Part shown: positions 52,129 through 61,187 of the stretch, piece after piece
Position numbering within the stretch: the stretch's first letter is position 1
Layout of the letters: each line of letters starts with the position of its first letter
Assembly (NCBI RefSeq): GCF_021458635.1
Contig: NZ_JAIRDQ010000007.1
Span: 62,001 to 126,000, forward strand
DNA: 64,000 bases
Reading direction: 5' to 3'
Source: Bradyrhizobium monzae
GTDB lineage: Bacteria > Pseudomonadota > Alphaproteobacteria > Rhizobiales > Xanthobacteraceae
The notes under the pieces: generated by a model
What the model saw: only the letters and a program-made list of their open reading frames with translations
The model's database searches: none
Told to the model about the DNA's origin: nothing
Position numbers and translations under genes: made by a program

Positions 52129-53049
52129 CTAACTCAATTTGATGTCCCACACGCCTTCCTTGCGGCAGGCGGCCACCTCGTCGCGCAACAGCGCGGTGAC
52201 GGCCAGCGAGGCCGTCGAGGGCGGGCGGTCGATCGGAGAGGCGAAAATGAGCTCGCGCGACATCGGCTTGGAGACGACAGCGATTTCCAGCCGTCCGTCC
52301 GCGACCTCGGCGTGGACCGACGAGGGCGGCAGCAGCGCAAAGCCGAGGCCCTCCTCGACCAGGCTCGTCAGCACGCGGAACGAATCTGCTTCGAGCTGGA
52401 CGTTGAGCTTGATCTTGCGCTGCGCGGCCGCGTGCTCGATCAGCGCACGGAGGCCGTGCGAATGACTGGGCAACACCAGCCGTTGCCGCAGCAGCCAGCC
52501 GATATCGACGTTCTTCTTGCGCGCGAGACCGCAGCCGCGCGGACCGACCGCGACGATGTTGTCGCGCCCCAGGCTCTGCACATTGAGATGCAGATCCGCC
52601 GAGCGGCCGTAGAGGATGGCGAGATCCATCTCGCCGCGATGCAGCCATTCGACGATGTGGCCGCTGTAGCTCTCGACGATGCGCAGCGAGATGCCGGGAT
52701 ATTTTTCGACGCAGCGCCGCGCGAACCGCGCCGACAGCACGCAGCTCACGGTCGGAACCAGGCCGAGCACGACCTGGCCGGACGGTGGTCCCTTGGCGGA
52801 CTGGATGTCGTCGCGGATCTGGTCGATCTGCCGCACGATGCCGGAGGTGCGCGCCAGCAGCAAGCGGCCGGCCTCGGTCAGCACCATGCCGCGGCCGTTG
52901 CGCGTGAACAGTTCGGTGCGCAACTCGTGCTCCAGGAGCTTGATCTGCCGGCTCAGCGCCGGCTGCGCCACGCGCAACGTGTCGGACGCCTTCGAGAGGC
53001 TGCCGAGTTCTGCCACGCAATTGAAGGTCCTGAGCTGCCGGAAATCCAT
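52129..53049 (-). CDS. LysR-family transcriptional regulator
   Basis: A 306-residue regulator. ATG at 53049 (MDFRQLRTFNCVAELGSLSK) has AGGA upstream. The HTH reads KASDTLRVAQPALSRQIKLL, followed by the linker helix and the ligand domain with VVLGLVPTVSCVLSARF. It is divergent from the acyl-CoA dehydrogenase gene at 53175, 125 bp away, so it probably controls that operon. The ligand is unknown; a pathway CoA intermediate or free acid would be typical. Confidence 0.94.
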   Translation of the reverse strand: MDFRQLRTFNCVAELGSLSKASDTLRVAQPALSRQIKLLEHELRTELFTRNGRGMVLTEAGRLLLARTSGIVRQIDQIRDDIQSAKGPPSGQVVLGLVPTVSCVLSARFARRCVEKYPGISLRIVESYSGHIVEWLHRGEMDLAILYGRSADLHLNVQSLGRDNIVAVGPRGCGLARKKNVDIGWLLRQRLVLPSHSHGLRALIEHAAAQRKIKLNVQLEADSFRVLTSLVEEGLGFALLPPSSVHAEVADGRLEIAVVSKPMSRELIFASPIDRPPSTASLAVTALLRDEVAACRKEGVWDIKLS

Positions 53050-53174
53050 GCTTGCCAATCCTGGAAGGCTACTCCATACGCTATAGCAAATGAGCATAGG
53101 GGGCTGGCGATGTTTTCACAACGCCAGAGGGTTGGCCGGCGTTATCTTAACTGCCGTACCAGACGGGAAACGCC

Positions 53175-54344
53175 ATGAGTGAAGAACACCACAGCGAAGA
53201 TCACGCCGACATCCGCGAAGCCGTCGCAAAGCTCTGCGCGCAGTTTCCCGGCGAATACTGGCGCAAGCTCGATCGCGAGATGGCCTACCCCAAGGCCTTC
53301 GTCGACGCGCTGACGCAGGCCGGCTACCTCTCGGTGCTGATCCCCGAGGAATATGGCGGCGCGGGCCTGAAGCTTTCGGCGGCGGCTGCGATCCTCGAAG
53401 AGATCCAGCGCGCGGGCTGCAACGGCGGCGGCTGTCACGCCCAGATGTACACGATGGGCACGGTGCTGCGGCACGGCAATGACGAGCAGAAGGCAAAGTA
53501 CCTGCCGAAGATCGCCAGCGGCGAATTGCGGCTGCAGGCCTTCGGCGTCACCGAGCCGACCAGCGGCACCGACACCTCTTCGCTGAAAACCTTTGCGCGC
53601 AAGGAAGGCAACGACAGCTACATCGTCAACGGCCAGAAGATCTGGACCAGCCGCGCCGAACATTCCGACCTGATGGTGCTGCTGGCGCGCACCACGCCGA
53701 AGGAGCAGGCCAAGAAGCGCACCGATGGCCTCTCCGTGTTCATCGTCGACATGCGCGAGGCCAAGAACAACGGCCTCGAGATTCGCCCGATCCGCACCAT
53801 GATGAACCACGCCACCACCGAGGTGTTCTTCACCGACATGAAGGTGCCGGCGGAAAATCTGATCGGCGAGGAAGGCAAGGGCTTTCGCTACATTCTCTCC
53901 GGCATGAATGCCGAGCGTATTTTGATCGCGGCCGAATGCGTCGGCGACGCCAAATGGTTCATCGCCAAGGCGACCAACTACGCCAAGGAGCGCGCGGTGT
54001 TCGGCCGTCCCATTGGCCAGAACCAGGGCATTCAGTTCCCGATCGCCAAGGCCTACGCCTCGATGCGCGCGGCGGAATTGATGGTGAAGGAAGCCACGCG
54101 CAAATACGAGGCCGGGCTCGATTGCGGCGCGGAGGCCAACATGGCCAAGATGCTGGCGGCCGATGCATCCTGGGAAGCGGCGAATGCCTGCATCCAGACT
54201 CATGGCGGCTTCGGCTTCGCCGAGGAATACGACGTCGAGCGCAAGTTCCGCGAGACGCGGCTGTATCAGGTCGCGCCGATCTCGACCAACCTGGTGCTGT
54301 CCTTTGTCGCCGAGCATGTGCTCGGCATGCCCCGTTCGTACTGA
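53175..54344 (+). CDS. Acyl-CoA dehydrogenase
   Basis: A 389-residue FAD enzyme that makes an alpha,beta double bond in an acyl-CoA. ATG at 53175. Family blocks: LSVLIPEEYGGAGLKLSAAA, LRLQAFGVTEPTSGTDTSSL, GQKIWTSRAEHSDLMVLLAR, and near the C-terminus CIQTHGGFGFAEEYDVERKF. The catalytic base is expected near residues 355-370. The operon context (CoA-transferase, MaoC-type hydratase) fits oxidation of a dicarboxylyl- or branched acyl-CoA. Confidence 0.94.
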   Translation: MSEEHHSEDHADIREAVAKLCAQFPGEYWRKLDREMAYPKAFVDALTQAGYLSVLIPEEYGGAGLKLSAAAAILEEIQRAGCNGGGCHAQMYTMGTVLRHGNDEQKAKYLPKIASGELRLQAFGVTEPTSGTDTSSLKTFARKEGNDSYIVNGQKIWTSRAEHSDLMVLLARTTPKEQAKKRTDGLSVFIVDMREAKNNGLEIRPIRTMMNHATTEVFFTDMKVPAENLIGEEGKGFRYILSGMNAERILIAAECVGDAKWFIAKATNYAKERAVFGRPIGQNQGIQFPIAKAYASMRAAELMVKEATRKYEAGLDCGAEANMAKMLAADASWEAANACIQTHGGFGFAEEYDVERKFRETRLYQVAPISTNLVLSFVAEHVLGMPRSY

Positions 54345-54354
54345 GGCAGCGATC

Positions 54355-55452
54355 ATGGGAGCATTGGACGGGATCAGGGTGATTGCGGTCGAGCAGGCGG
54401 TGGCTGCACCGTTTTGTTCGTCGCGCCTGGCGGATGCCGGCGCGGAAGTAATCAAGATCGAGCGGCCCGAGGGCGATTTCGCCCGCGGCTATGACGCAGC
54501 GGCCAAGGGCCAGAGCAGCTATTTCGTCTGGCTCAATCGCGGCAAGCAATCGGCGGTGGTCGATCTCGCCACCAAGGAGGGACGCGCCGAGCTGGAGAAG
54601 CTGATCGCGAGCGCGGACGTGCTGGTGCAGAACCTCAAGCCGGGCTCGATGGACAAGCTCGGCTTTTCGCGTGAGCGGCTGCTGCAGGACTATCCAAAGC
54701 TGATCTCGTGTACGATCACCGGCTATGGCGACGAAGGCCCCTACGCCCACCGCAAGGCCTATGACCTGCTGATCCAGGCCGAGAGCGGGCTTGCCTCGAT
54801 CACTGGCAATCCCGACGGCGCCTCGCGCGTCGGCATGTCCATCGTCGACGTCGCGACCGGCGCCACCGCGCATGCGGCGATTTTGGAGGCGCTGATCGCG
54901 CGCGGGCGAACGGGCAAGGGCTGTGACATCCGCATCTCCATGTTCGACGTGATGGCGGACTGGTGCACCGTGCCGCTGCTCAACGCCGAGGCCGGCAATC
55001 CGCCCAAGCGCATGGGCCTGCGTCATCCCTCGATCGCGCCTTATGGCGTGTTCACCTCGCAGGACGGCAAGGACATTTTGATCTCGATCCAGAGCGAGCG
55101 CGAGTGGAAGACGCTCTGTGCCGAGGTGCTGGACCAGCCATATCTGCCAAAGGATCCCCGCGTCGCCAACATGGTCGAGCGCGTGCGCAATCGCGATTTC
55201 ACCGACACTACGGTGGCCGATGCCTTCGGCCAGATGACGCGCGACGAGCTTTTGAAGCGGCTGTCCGATGCCGACATCGCATTCGCCGAGGTCAACACCA
55301 TGGCCGACCTTGCCAACCATCCGCATCTGCGCCGCATCGAAGTGAATACGCCGAACGGGCCGGTCAGCTATCCGGCGCCGGCGCCGATCGTCGTCGGCGA
55401 GACGCGTGCCTACGGCGCCGTTCCCGCGATCGGCGAAAATCCCAAGAAGTAG
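54355..55452 (+). CDS. Family III (CaiB/BaiF) CoA-transferase
   Basis: A 365-residue CoA-transferase that moves CoA between carboxylic acids. ATG at 54355, ten bases after the dehydrogenase stop. Blocks: LDGIRVIAVEQAVAAPFCSS, DAGAEVIKIERPEGDFARGY, LNRGKQSAVVDLATKEGRAE, and YAHRKAYDLLIQAESGLASI, which contains the nucleophile Asp. It is the middle gene of the operon controlled, by position, by the divergent LysR. Family III enzymes with this context often use succinyl- or dicarboxylyl-CoA donors. Confidence 0.94.
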   Translation: MGALDGIRVIAVEQAVAAPFCSSRLADAGAEVIKIERPEGDFARGYDAAAKGQSSYFVWLNRGKQSAVVDLATKEGRAELEKLIASADVLVQNLKPGSMDKLGFSRERLLQDYPKLISCTITGYGDEGPYAHRKAYDLLIQAESGLASITGNPDGASRVGMSIVDVATGATAHAAILEALIARGRTGKGCDIRISMFDVMADWCTVPLLNAEAGNPPKRMGLRHPSIAPYGVFTSQDGKDILISIQSEREWKTLCAEVLDQPYLPKDPRVANMVERVRNRDFTDTTVADAFGQMTRDELLKRLSDADIAFAEVNTMADLANHPHLRRIEVNTPNGPVSYPAPAPIVVGETRAYGAVPAIGENPKK

Positions 55453-55463
55453 AGCGAGGCGTC

Positions 55464-56315
55464 ATGACCGAGAAGCTCGACATCGATCATCTGCGGCAAT
55501 GGATCGGCCGCAGCACGGAAGCCACCGACATCGTCACCGCGCAGCTCGTCATGGGCCTGCGCGCAACGCTATTCCAGGAGGTCGGCGAGCCCAAAACCGG
55601 CGATGCTGCGCCCTTCACGGTGCATTGGTGCCTGGCGCAGCCGGTGTTTCCGATGTCGATGCTCGGGCCCGACGGCCACCCGACCCGCGGCGGTTTCCTG
55701 CCGCCAGTGCCGCTGCCGCGCCGGATGTGGGCCGGCGGCGAGATCGAGTTCTTGCAACCCTTGCGCGTCGGCGATGAATCGACCCGGACCTCGCGCATCG
55801 CGGACGTGCAGGTGAAATCGGGCTCGACCGGCACGCTGTGCTTTGTCTCGGTCGAGCACAGCATCTCCTCGCCGCGTGGCGTTGCCATCCGCGAGCGGCA
55901 GGACATCGTCTATCGCGAGATGACGACCAGCGCGCCCGCGAGCGCAAAGACCCCGCCTCCGCCACCGAAGCCGCAGCATCGCGAGACCCATGTCTCCGAT
56001 CCCGTGCTGCTGTTTCGCTATTCGGCGCTGACCTTCAACGGCCACCGCATCCATTACGACCGCGACTACGTCACCAAAGTCGAGGGTTATCCGGGCCTGA
56101 TCTTCCACGGCCCGCTGCAGGCGGCGCTCATCATCGAGATGGCGGCGAAGTTGCGCAGCGGCAAGCCGCCGAAGAAATTCACCTATCGCGGCCTGCAGCC
56201 GCTGTTCGAGGGCAGCGAGTTCTCGATCAATGCCAACGAGACCGCTGAGGGCATGGAGCTCTGGACCGCGAATGCGGAAGGGCAGCCGACAATGAAGGGC
56301 ACGGCGGTGTGGTGA
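55464..56315 (+). CDS. MaoC-like mesaconyl/acyl-CoA hydratase
   Basis: A 283-residue protein with two hot-dog halves. ATG at 55464 (MTEKLDIDHLRQWIGRSTEA) has GAGG upstream. The N-terminal half contains the FAS1-type dehydratase signature (GDAAPFTVHWCLAQPVFPMS, GGEIEFLQPLRVGDESTRTS). The C-terminal half has FRYSALTFNGHRIHYDRDYV with catalytic His and Asp, then EGYPGLIFHGPLQAALIIEM. The best match by recollection is mesaconyl-C4-CoA hydratase / HTD2 type. It adds water to the enoyl-CoA made by the upstream dehydrogenase. Confidence 0.92.
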   Translation: MTEKLDIDHLRQWIGRSTEATDIVTAQLVMGLRATLFQEVGEPKTGDAAPFTVHWCLAQPVFPMSMLGPDGHPTRGGFLPPVPLPRRMWAGGEIEFLQPLRVGDESTRTSRIADVQVKSGSTGTLCFVSVEHSISSPRGVAIRERQDIVYREMTTSAPASAKTPPPPPKPQHRETHVSDPVLLFRYSALTFNGHRIHYDRDYVTKVEGYPGLIFHGPLQAALIIEMAAKLRSGKPPKKFTYRGLQPLFEGSEFSINANETAEGMELWTANAEGQPTMKGTAVW

Positions 56316-56326
56316 CGCTCTCTCCT

Positions 56327-56412
56327 CGTCATTGCGAGGAGCGCAGCGACGAAGCAATCCAGACTGGCTCCGCGGAAACTTTCTGGATTGCTTCGCTTCG
56401 CTCGCAATGACG
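56327..56412. repeat. GTCATTGCGAG-family inverted repeat, second copy
   Basis: Starts CGTCATTGCGAGGAGCGCAG and ends with CGCTTCGCTCGCAATGACG, about 23 bases apart after the arms. Same family as 51918, with a slightly longer left arm (six-base insertion). It separates the hydratase gene from the decarboxylase gene. Confidence 0.88.
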
Positions 56413-56455
56413 GATGGGGCTGATAGCGCGAATAATCAACAGGGGACGGAAACCA

Positions 56456-58078
56456 ATGTCCAAGAACGGCAAGACCGGCAGCAAGTCCGGCACCGTCAAG
56501 CAGGCGACGCTCGATCTGCTGCGCTCGTTCGGCATCAAAAAAATCTTCGGCAATCCCGGCTCGACCGAGCTGCCGTTCCTGAGCGACTGGCCCGACGACA
56601 TCGACTACGTGCTGGCGCTGCAGGAGGCCTCCGCGGTCGGCATGGCCGATGGCTATGCGCAAGCAACGCGCAATGCCGGCTTCGTCAACCTGCATTCGGC
56701 CGCCGGCGTCGGCAACGCGCTCGGCAATATCTACACCGCGCATCGCAACCAGACGCCGCTCGTGATCACCGCGGGCCAGCAGGCGCGCTCGATCCTGCCG
56801 CTGCAGGCGTTCCTCTATGCCGAGCGTGCGTCGGAGTTTCCGCGGCCCTATGTCAAGTACAGCGTCGAGCCGGCGCGGCCCGAGGACGTGCCGGCCGCGA
56901 TCGCGCGCGCTTATTACACAGCCATGCAGGCGCCATGCGGACCGACCTTCGTGTCGATCCCGATCGACGACTGGGCGCATGCGACAACGCCGATCGAGGC
57001 GCGCAAGGTCAGCCGCGAGATCGGACCGGAGCCTGAGGCGATGAAGGCGCTGGTTGCGGCGTTTGGTTCAGCCAAGAATCCTGCCCTCGTCGTCGGCCCC
57101 GGCGTCGACCGCGCCGGCGCGGTCGATTTGATGGTGCGCGTCGCCGAGAAGGCCAAGGCGAGCGTCTGGGTCAGCCCGTTCTCGGCGCGCTGCTCGTTCC
57201 CCGAGCGTCACCCGCAATTTTCCGGCTTCCTCCATGCCTCGCCGGCGCAGCTCTCCGACGCACTGCGCGAACACGACCTCGTCGTCGTCATTGGCGCGCC
57301 GGTGTTCACGTTCCATGTCGAGGGTCATGCCGCGATCTTCGACGGCGGCGCGACGATCTTCCAGATCACCGATGATCCGGATGCGGCCGCGGTGACCCCC
57401 GTCGGCACCAGCATCATCGCGACCATGAAGCCGGCACTAAGCGCGCTGCTCGACCTCTTGCCCGAGAGCAAACGCGCCACGCCAAAGGGCCGCACGCTGC
57501 CGCCGGCGCCGCAGGCCGCCGATCCGCTGCCGGTGGAGTTTCTGCTGCACGCGCTGTCAGAGGCGATGCCGGATGGCGCGTCACTGGTCGAGGAAGTGCC
57601 CTCGCACCGGCCGGCGATGCAGAAATTCCTGCCGATGCGCGGTCAGGACAGCTTTTACACTATGGCGAGCGGCGGCCTCGGCTATTCGCTGCCCGCCGCC
57701 GTCGGAATGGCGCTCGGCAAGCCGAACACCCGCACCGTGTGCCTGATCGGCGACGGCTCGGCGATGTATTCGATCCAGGCGCTGTGGACCGCGGCGCAAC
57801 GCAAGCTGCCGCTCACCATCGTCGTCATCAACAATTCCGGCTACGGCGCGATGCGCTCGTTCAGCCAGGTGATGCAGGTGCGCAACGTGCCGGGCCTGGA
57901 GCTGCCGGGGATCGATTTCGTCCGGCTCGCCGAAGGCATGGGCTGCCATGCGGTGCGAGTAAACAAGGCGGCCGAGCTCGGTGAGGCGCTCAAGCGCGGA
58001 ATGGCGCACGAGGGCACGAGCCTGGTCGAGGTCGTCGTGGATTCGGCGGTGCCGGTGCTGTACGGGCAGAAGCATTGA
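56456..58078 (+). CDS. mdlC: Benzoylformate-decarboxylase-type TPP enzyme
   Basis: A 540-residue TPP enzyme. ATG at 56456 (MSKNGKTGSKSGTVKQATLD) has AGGGG upstream. The start block FGIKKIFGNPGSTELPFLSD is the family hallmark with the Ser/Asn area; the catalytic Glu lies in LQEASAVGMADGYAQATRNA, NLHSAAGVGNALGNIYTAHR follows, and TPP binding reads VCLIGDGSAMYSIQALWTAA (about 431). It decarboxylates benzoylformate or a related 2-oxo acid to the aldehyde. The next gene (SDR on the opposite strand) could handle aldehyde-type products, but linkage is only positional. Confidence 0.9.
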   Translation: MSKNGKTGSKSGTVKQATLDLLRSFGIKKIFGNPGSTELPFLSDWPDDIDYVLALQEASAVGMADGYAQATRNAGFVNLHSAAGVGNALGNIYTAHRNQTPLVITAGQQARSILPLQAFLYAERASEFPRPYVKYSVEPARPEDVPAAIARAYYTAMQAPCGPTFVSIPIDDWAHATTPIEARKVSREIGPEPEAMKALVAAFGSAKNPALVVGPGVDRAGAVDLMVRVAEKAKASVWVSPFSARCSFPERHPQFSGFLHASPAQLSDALREHDLVVVIGAPVFTFHVEGHAAIFDGGATIFQITDDPDAAAVTPVGTSIIATMKPALSALLDLLPESKRATPKGRTLPPAPQAADPLPVEFLLHALSEAMPDGASLVEEVPSHRPAMQKFLPMRGQDSFYTMASGGLGYSLPAAVGMALGKPNTRTVCLIGDGSAMYSIQALWTAAQRKLPLTIVVINNSGYGAMRSFSQVMQVRNVPGLELPGIDFVRLAEGMGCHAVRVNKAAELGEALKRGMAHEGTSLVEVVVDSAVPVLYGQKH

Positions 58079-58083
58079 CGCGG

Positions 58084-58860
58084 CTACGCTGCCAAAAATC
58101 CCCCGTCGGCCGCCAACACATGCCCGACCACATACGACGACGCGTCCGACGATAGCCACACCACGGCCTCCGCCACTTCCTCCGGCGTGCCCATGCGCCG
58201 CAGCGGCAAGCCGGCGCCCACGGTTGCGACGTCGCCGACGCCGGCACTGAGCATCATGTCGGTGACGACACGGCCCGGCGCGACCGCGTTGATGCGGATG
58301 CCGCGCGGGGCGTTCTCCATGGCCGCCGAACGGGTCAGCGAGATCGCGGCGGCCTTCGAGGCCGAGTAGAGCGAGAAGCCGGGATTGGGATTGCGCACGC
58401 CGCTGACCGAGGCGTTGACCACGATGCTGCCGCCGCCATTCGCCAACATCGCCGGCAGCTGATGGCGCAGGCACAGGAACAGCGCGCGGACATTGGTGTC
58501 GAACACGCAGTCGTAGATGTCGGTGCCCTGCTGCTCCAGCGGCGCACGGCGCTCCTGAAAACCGGCATTGTTGAAGGCGACATCGAGCCGGCCGCAGCGT
58601 TGAATGGCCGTGCGCACCAGACGTTCGACCTCTTCCTCTCGCGTGATATCGGTCTGGATCGGGATGGCCTCCGCCCCGAAGTCCCGGCAGGCGGCCGCGG
58701 CAGCGTCGATCTCGGCCTCGCGCCGGCCCGCGACAATGACCGCCTTTGCGCCCTCGGCCGCCATCCGCAACGCCGAGGCACGGCCGATACCGCTGCCACC
58801 ACCCGTGACGAGGCAGACCTTGCCCCTCATCCGCTCACCGGTTGGCAAAGTTACGCTCAT
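58084..58860 (-). CDS. SDR-family oxidoreductase, MarR-divergent
   Basis: A 258-residue classical short-chain dehydrogenase. ATG at 58860 has GGAG seven bases upstream. NAD(P) motif LVTGGGSGIGRASALRMAAE, NNAGFQERRAPL, the catalytic ASVSGVRNPNPGFSLYSASK with Ser, Tyr and Lys, and the C-terminal LPLRRMGTPEEVAEAVVWLS. Basic residues after the Gly-rich loop (GRREAE) suggest NADPH use. It is divergent from the MarR gene across a perfect 25-bp palindrome, so it is the likely target of that repressor. Confidence 0.94.
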   Translation of the reverse strand: MSVTLPTGERMRGKVCLVTGGGSGIGRASALRMAAEGAKAVIVAGRREAEIDAAAAACRDFGAEAIPIQTDITREEEVERLVRTAIQRCGRLDVAFNNAGFQERRAPLEQQGTDIYDCVFDTNVRALFLCLRHQLPAMLANGGGSIVVNASVSGVRNPNPGFSLYSASKAAAISLTRSAAMENAPRGIRINAVAPGRVVTDMMLSAGVGDVATVGAGLPLRRMGTPEEVAEAVVWLSSDASSYVVGHVLAADGGFLAA

Positions 58861-58897
58861 CGCCCACTCCAAAACGCTTGCGCGCGCCGTTGCGCGC

Positions 58898-58922
58898 ATA
58901 TAGTTGTATGATACAACTATAT
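58898..58922. promoter_or_regulatory. Perfect 25-bp palindrome, probable MarR operator
   Basis: ATATAGTTGTAT, G, ATACAACTATAT. Twelve-base arms match exactly around one central base. It sits in the 75-bp gap between the SDR and MarR starts, overlapping the expected promoters. MarR proteins bind such TTGTATGATACAA-like sites. It would repress both genes. Confidence 0.88.
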
Positions 58923-58935
58923 ACCAGGAGTCAAG

Positions 58936-59397
58936 ATGGCTGAGCTTTTGCTGATCGACGACATCCGCGCCGCCTCGCGCCTGATGGTGCGCGAACTCGG
59001 CTTCATGGAGGCGACGGTGGCGGCATCGGACTATCCGCCCTCGGCCGTGCACACGATTTTGGAGATCGGCATCCGCGGCCCGCTGACCTCGGGCGAACTC
59101 GGCGATTTCCTGCGGCTGGAGAAATCCAGCGTCAGCCGACTGGTGCGCAAGCTGATCGATTGCGGCGAGCTCAGGGAGACACCGGATGAGCTCGACGCAC
59201 GCAGCAAATTGTTGTCGCTGACCGCGAAGGGCCGGCGCACGCTGGAGGCGCTGCACGCGTTCGGCCGGCAACAGGTGCGCGGCGCGCTGGCGGCGTTGAC
59301 GGAACCTGAGCAACGCAAAGTGCGCGAGGGGATGATGCTCTATGCGCGGGCGTTGCGGGAGAGCCGGGTGGAGGACGAGGCGGAGTCGGTGGCGTAG
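58936..59397 (+). CDS. MarR-family transcriptional regulator
   Basis: A 153-residue regulator. ATG at 58936 follows AGGAG. The winged helix reads GPLTSGELGDFLRLEKSSVS followed by RLVRKLIDCGELRETPDELD and ARSKLLSLTAKGRRTLEAL, the standard MarR recognition helix and wing. It most likely binds the palindrome directly upstream, regulating itself and the divergent SDR in response to a small aromatic or aldehyde ligand. Confidence 0.94.
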   Translation: MAELLLIDDIRAASRLMVRELGFMEATVAASDYPPSAVHTILEIGIRGPLTSGELGDFLRLEKSSVSRLVRKLIDCGELRETPDELDARSKLLSLTAKGRRTLEALHAFGRQQVRGALAALTEPEQRKVREGMMLYARALRESRVEDEAESVA

Positions 59398-59428
59398 CCA
59401 CCCGGTGTGGTCCCCGCGAACGCCTTCC

Positions 59429-60223
59429 CTACTTCCCGAACTCTTCCCGCATCTTGGCCTGGATCTTGGCCATGCCGCCGATCCAGCGGTCGTAATTCTC
59501 GGTCTTCTTGCGCATGTAGCCGAGCACCTGCGGGTGCGGCAGGATCAGGAAGGTCTCCTGCTCGAGCCCGGCGAGCACGTCTTTTGCGACCTGCTCAGGC
59601 GTGAGATCGCCGTCGCCGGATTGCGGGCCCTTCGGGATCGAGCGCAGCATGTTGGTGTCGACGCCCTGCGGGCAAAGGATCGAGACTTTGATGTTGTGAG
59701 CCTTGTGCGAGATCGCGAGGTTTTCGGCAAAACCAACCGCGGCGTGCTTCGTCGTGGAATAGGCCGGGCTACCGACCTGCGACAGCAGCCCCGCGGCCGA
59801 GATGGTGTTGAGGAAATAGCCACCACCACGCGTCTTCATGCGGGGGATCAGATGCCGCGCCGCATAGACATGCGCCATCACGTGGATCGCCCAGCTGCGC
59901 TGCCAGGGTTCGTCGGAGGCGCCGCCGGCATTGACCGACACCGGATCGAAGCCGCCGCCGATACCGGCATTGGAGCAGAACAATTCGATGGGACCGAACT
60001 GCCGCTCGGTCTCGTCGATGACGTGCATAATATCTTTCTCCTGCGCGACATCGCATTTGAACGCCGCGCCATCCACCGTGGCAGCGACGGCGCGCGCATT
60101 GGCGGCATCCATGTCCGCGACCACGACCTTGGCGGCGCCGGATCGGTGAAAGGCCTCGCACAGCGCTTTGCCGATACCGTTTGCGCCGCCCGTGACGACC
60201 ACGACCTTGCCGGTCACCTGCAT
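59429..60223 (-). CDS. SDR-family oxidoreductase
   Basis: A 264-residue classical SDR. ATG at 60223 (MQVTGKVVVVTGGANGIGKA) has GGGAG upstream. FKCDVAQEKDIMHVIDETER, FCSNAGIGGGFD, the catalytic LNTISAAGLLSQVGSPAYST with Ser and Tyr (Lys following), and C-terminal MLRSIPKGPQ. The NAD motif contains acidic D in VVADMDAANAR, which favours NAD. Convergent with the MarR gene, 32 bp away. Substrate unknown. Confidence 0.93.
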   Translation of the reverse strand: MQVTGKVVVVTGGANGIGKALCEAFHRSGAAKVVVADMDAANARAVAATVDGAAFKCDVAQEKDIMHVIDETERQFGPIELFCSNAGIGGGFDPVSVNAGGASDEPWQRSWAIHVMAHVYAARHLIPRMKTRGGGYFLNTISAAGLLSQVGSPAYSTTKHAAVGFAENLAISHKAHNIKVSILCPQGVDTNMLRSIPKGPQSGDGDLTPEQVAKDVLAGLEQETFLILPHPQVLGYMRKKTENYDRWIGGMAKIQAKMREEFGK

Positions 60224-60311
60224 GCGACGTCTCCCTCTCTTTTTATACAGCGCTTCTTATACAGCGCTTCGCTTGTATGCCGCGCTACTTATGCCGCTTC
60301 GCGGAACTTGC

Positions 60312-61007
60312 TCAACTCAACACGAGGTCGAGCACCGCGGTATAATGGCATGCCGCACCGGCCAAGACAAAGCCGTGCCAGATCGCGTTCTGGAAGCGCA
60401 GCCGCCGCCAGGCATGGAAGATCACGCCCAGGCTGTAGAGAATGCCGCCCGCCAGCACGAAGCCCAGCGCCAGCGCGGGTAGCGCCTTGACCACGGAGCC
60501 GTAGAGCATCACGCCGCTCCAGCCCATCGCGAGGTAGATGCCGACGGCGACACGGTCGAACCGGCCGGGATAGCGAAGCTTCAGCACGATGCCGACGATC
60601 GCGACACACCAGACGCAGATCAGCAGCGCCAGCGCGAACACGCTGTCCTTTACCTCCAGGATGAACGGCGTGTAGGTCGCGGCGATCAGCAGATAGATCG
60701 CGGAATGGTCGAACCGCCGCAGCAGCCATTTCACCGGCGAGACCGGCCAGAGATTATAGCTCGCCGACAGCACCAGCATCGAGAGCAGACCCGCGACGTA
60801 GATCGAGACGCCGACGATGTCGGTGGCATCTGCGTAGACCACTGCCAGCACCACCAGCACGGTCGCGGCAATGATACCGGACAACACACCGATGGCATGG
60901 ATGATACCGTCAGCGATGATCTCGGCGCGGTCGTAGTTCCAGCCCATCGCGTCGGCCGCGGCATGGACGGAGTTGGAGGCGAACTGTTTCAGCGTGAAGA
61001 CAGGCAT
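60312..61007 (-). CDS. Haemolysin III / YqfA-type membrane protein
   Basis: A 231-residue seven-helix membrane protein of the PAQR/haemolysin III family. ATG at 61007. The conserved start region DRAEIIADGIIHAIGVLSGI, the SASYNLWP motif, RRFDHSAIYLLIAATYTPF with its zinc-binding type His, and the C-terminal FHAWRRLRFQNAIWHGFVLA and HYTAVLDLV with His are all visible. Despite the name, the biological role is unclear; PAQR-like lipid hydrolase activity is suspected. Confidence 0.93.
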   Translation of the reverse strand: MPVFTLKQFASNSVHAAADAMGWNYDRAEIIADGIIHAIGVLSGIIAATVLVVLAVVYADATDIVGVSIYVAGLLSMLVLSASYNLWPVSPVKWLLRRFDHSAIYLLIAATYTPFILEVKDSVFALALLICVWCVAIVGIVLKLRYPGRFDRVAVGIYLAMGWSGVMLYGSVVKALPALALGFVLAGGILYSLGVIFHAWRRLRFQNAIWHGFVLAGAACHYTAVLDLVLS

Positions 61008-61187
61008 AGCGGTCCGAAAGCGTCGATAGGTGTCAATATTGGTCTTTCGCGGTTAACGCGGCGTTCAATGGCTGCTTCGCCCAAGAAGGCGGTGGAAGTA
61101 TGAAGCTTGATTTTCGTCAGGCAGTTGCCACTTTTGTGACTAGTCCATTTTGCGTATTTGTCCCGCCCGAGATCCATCAACGTTCAT

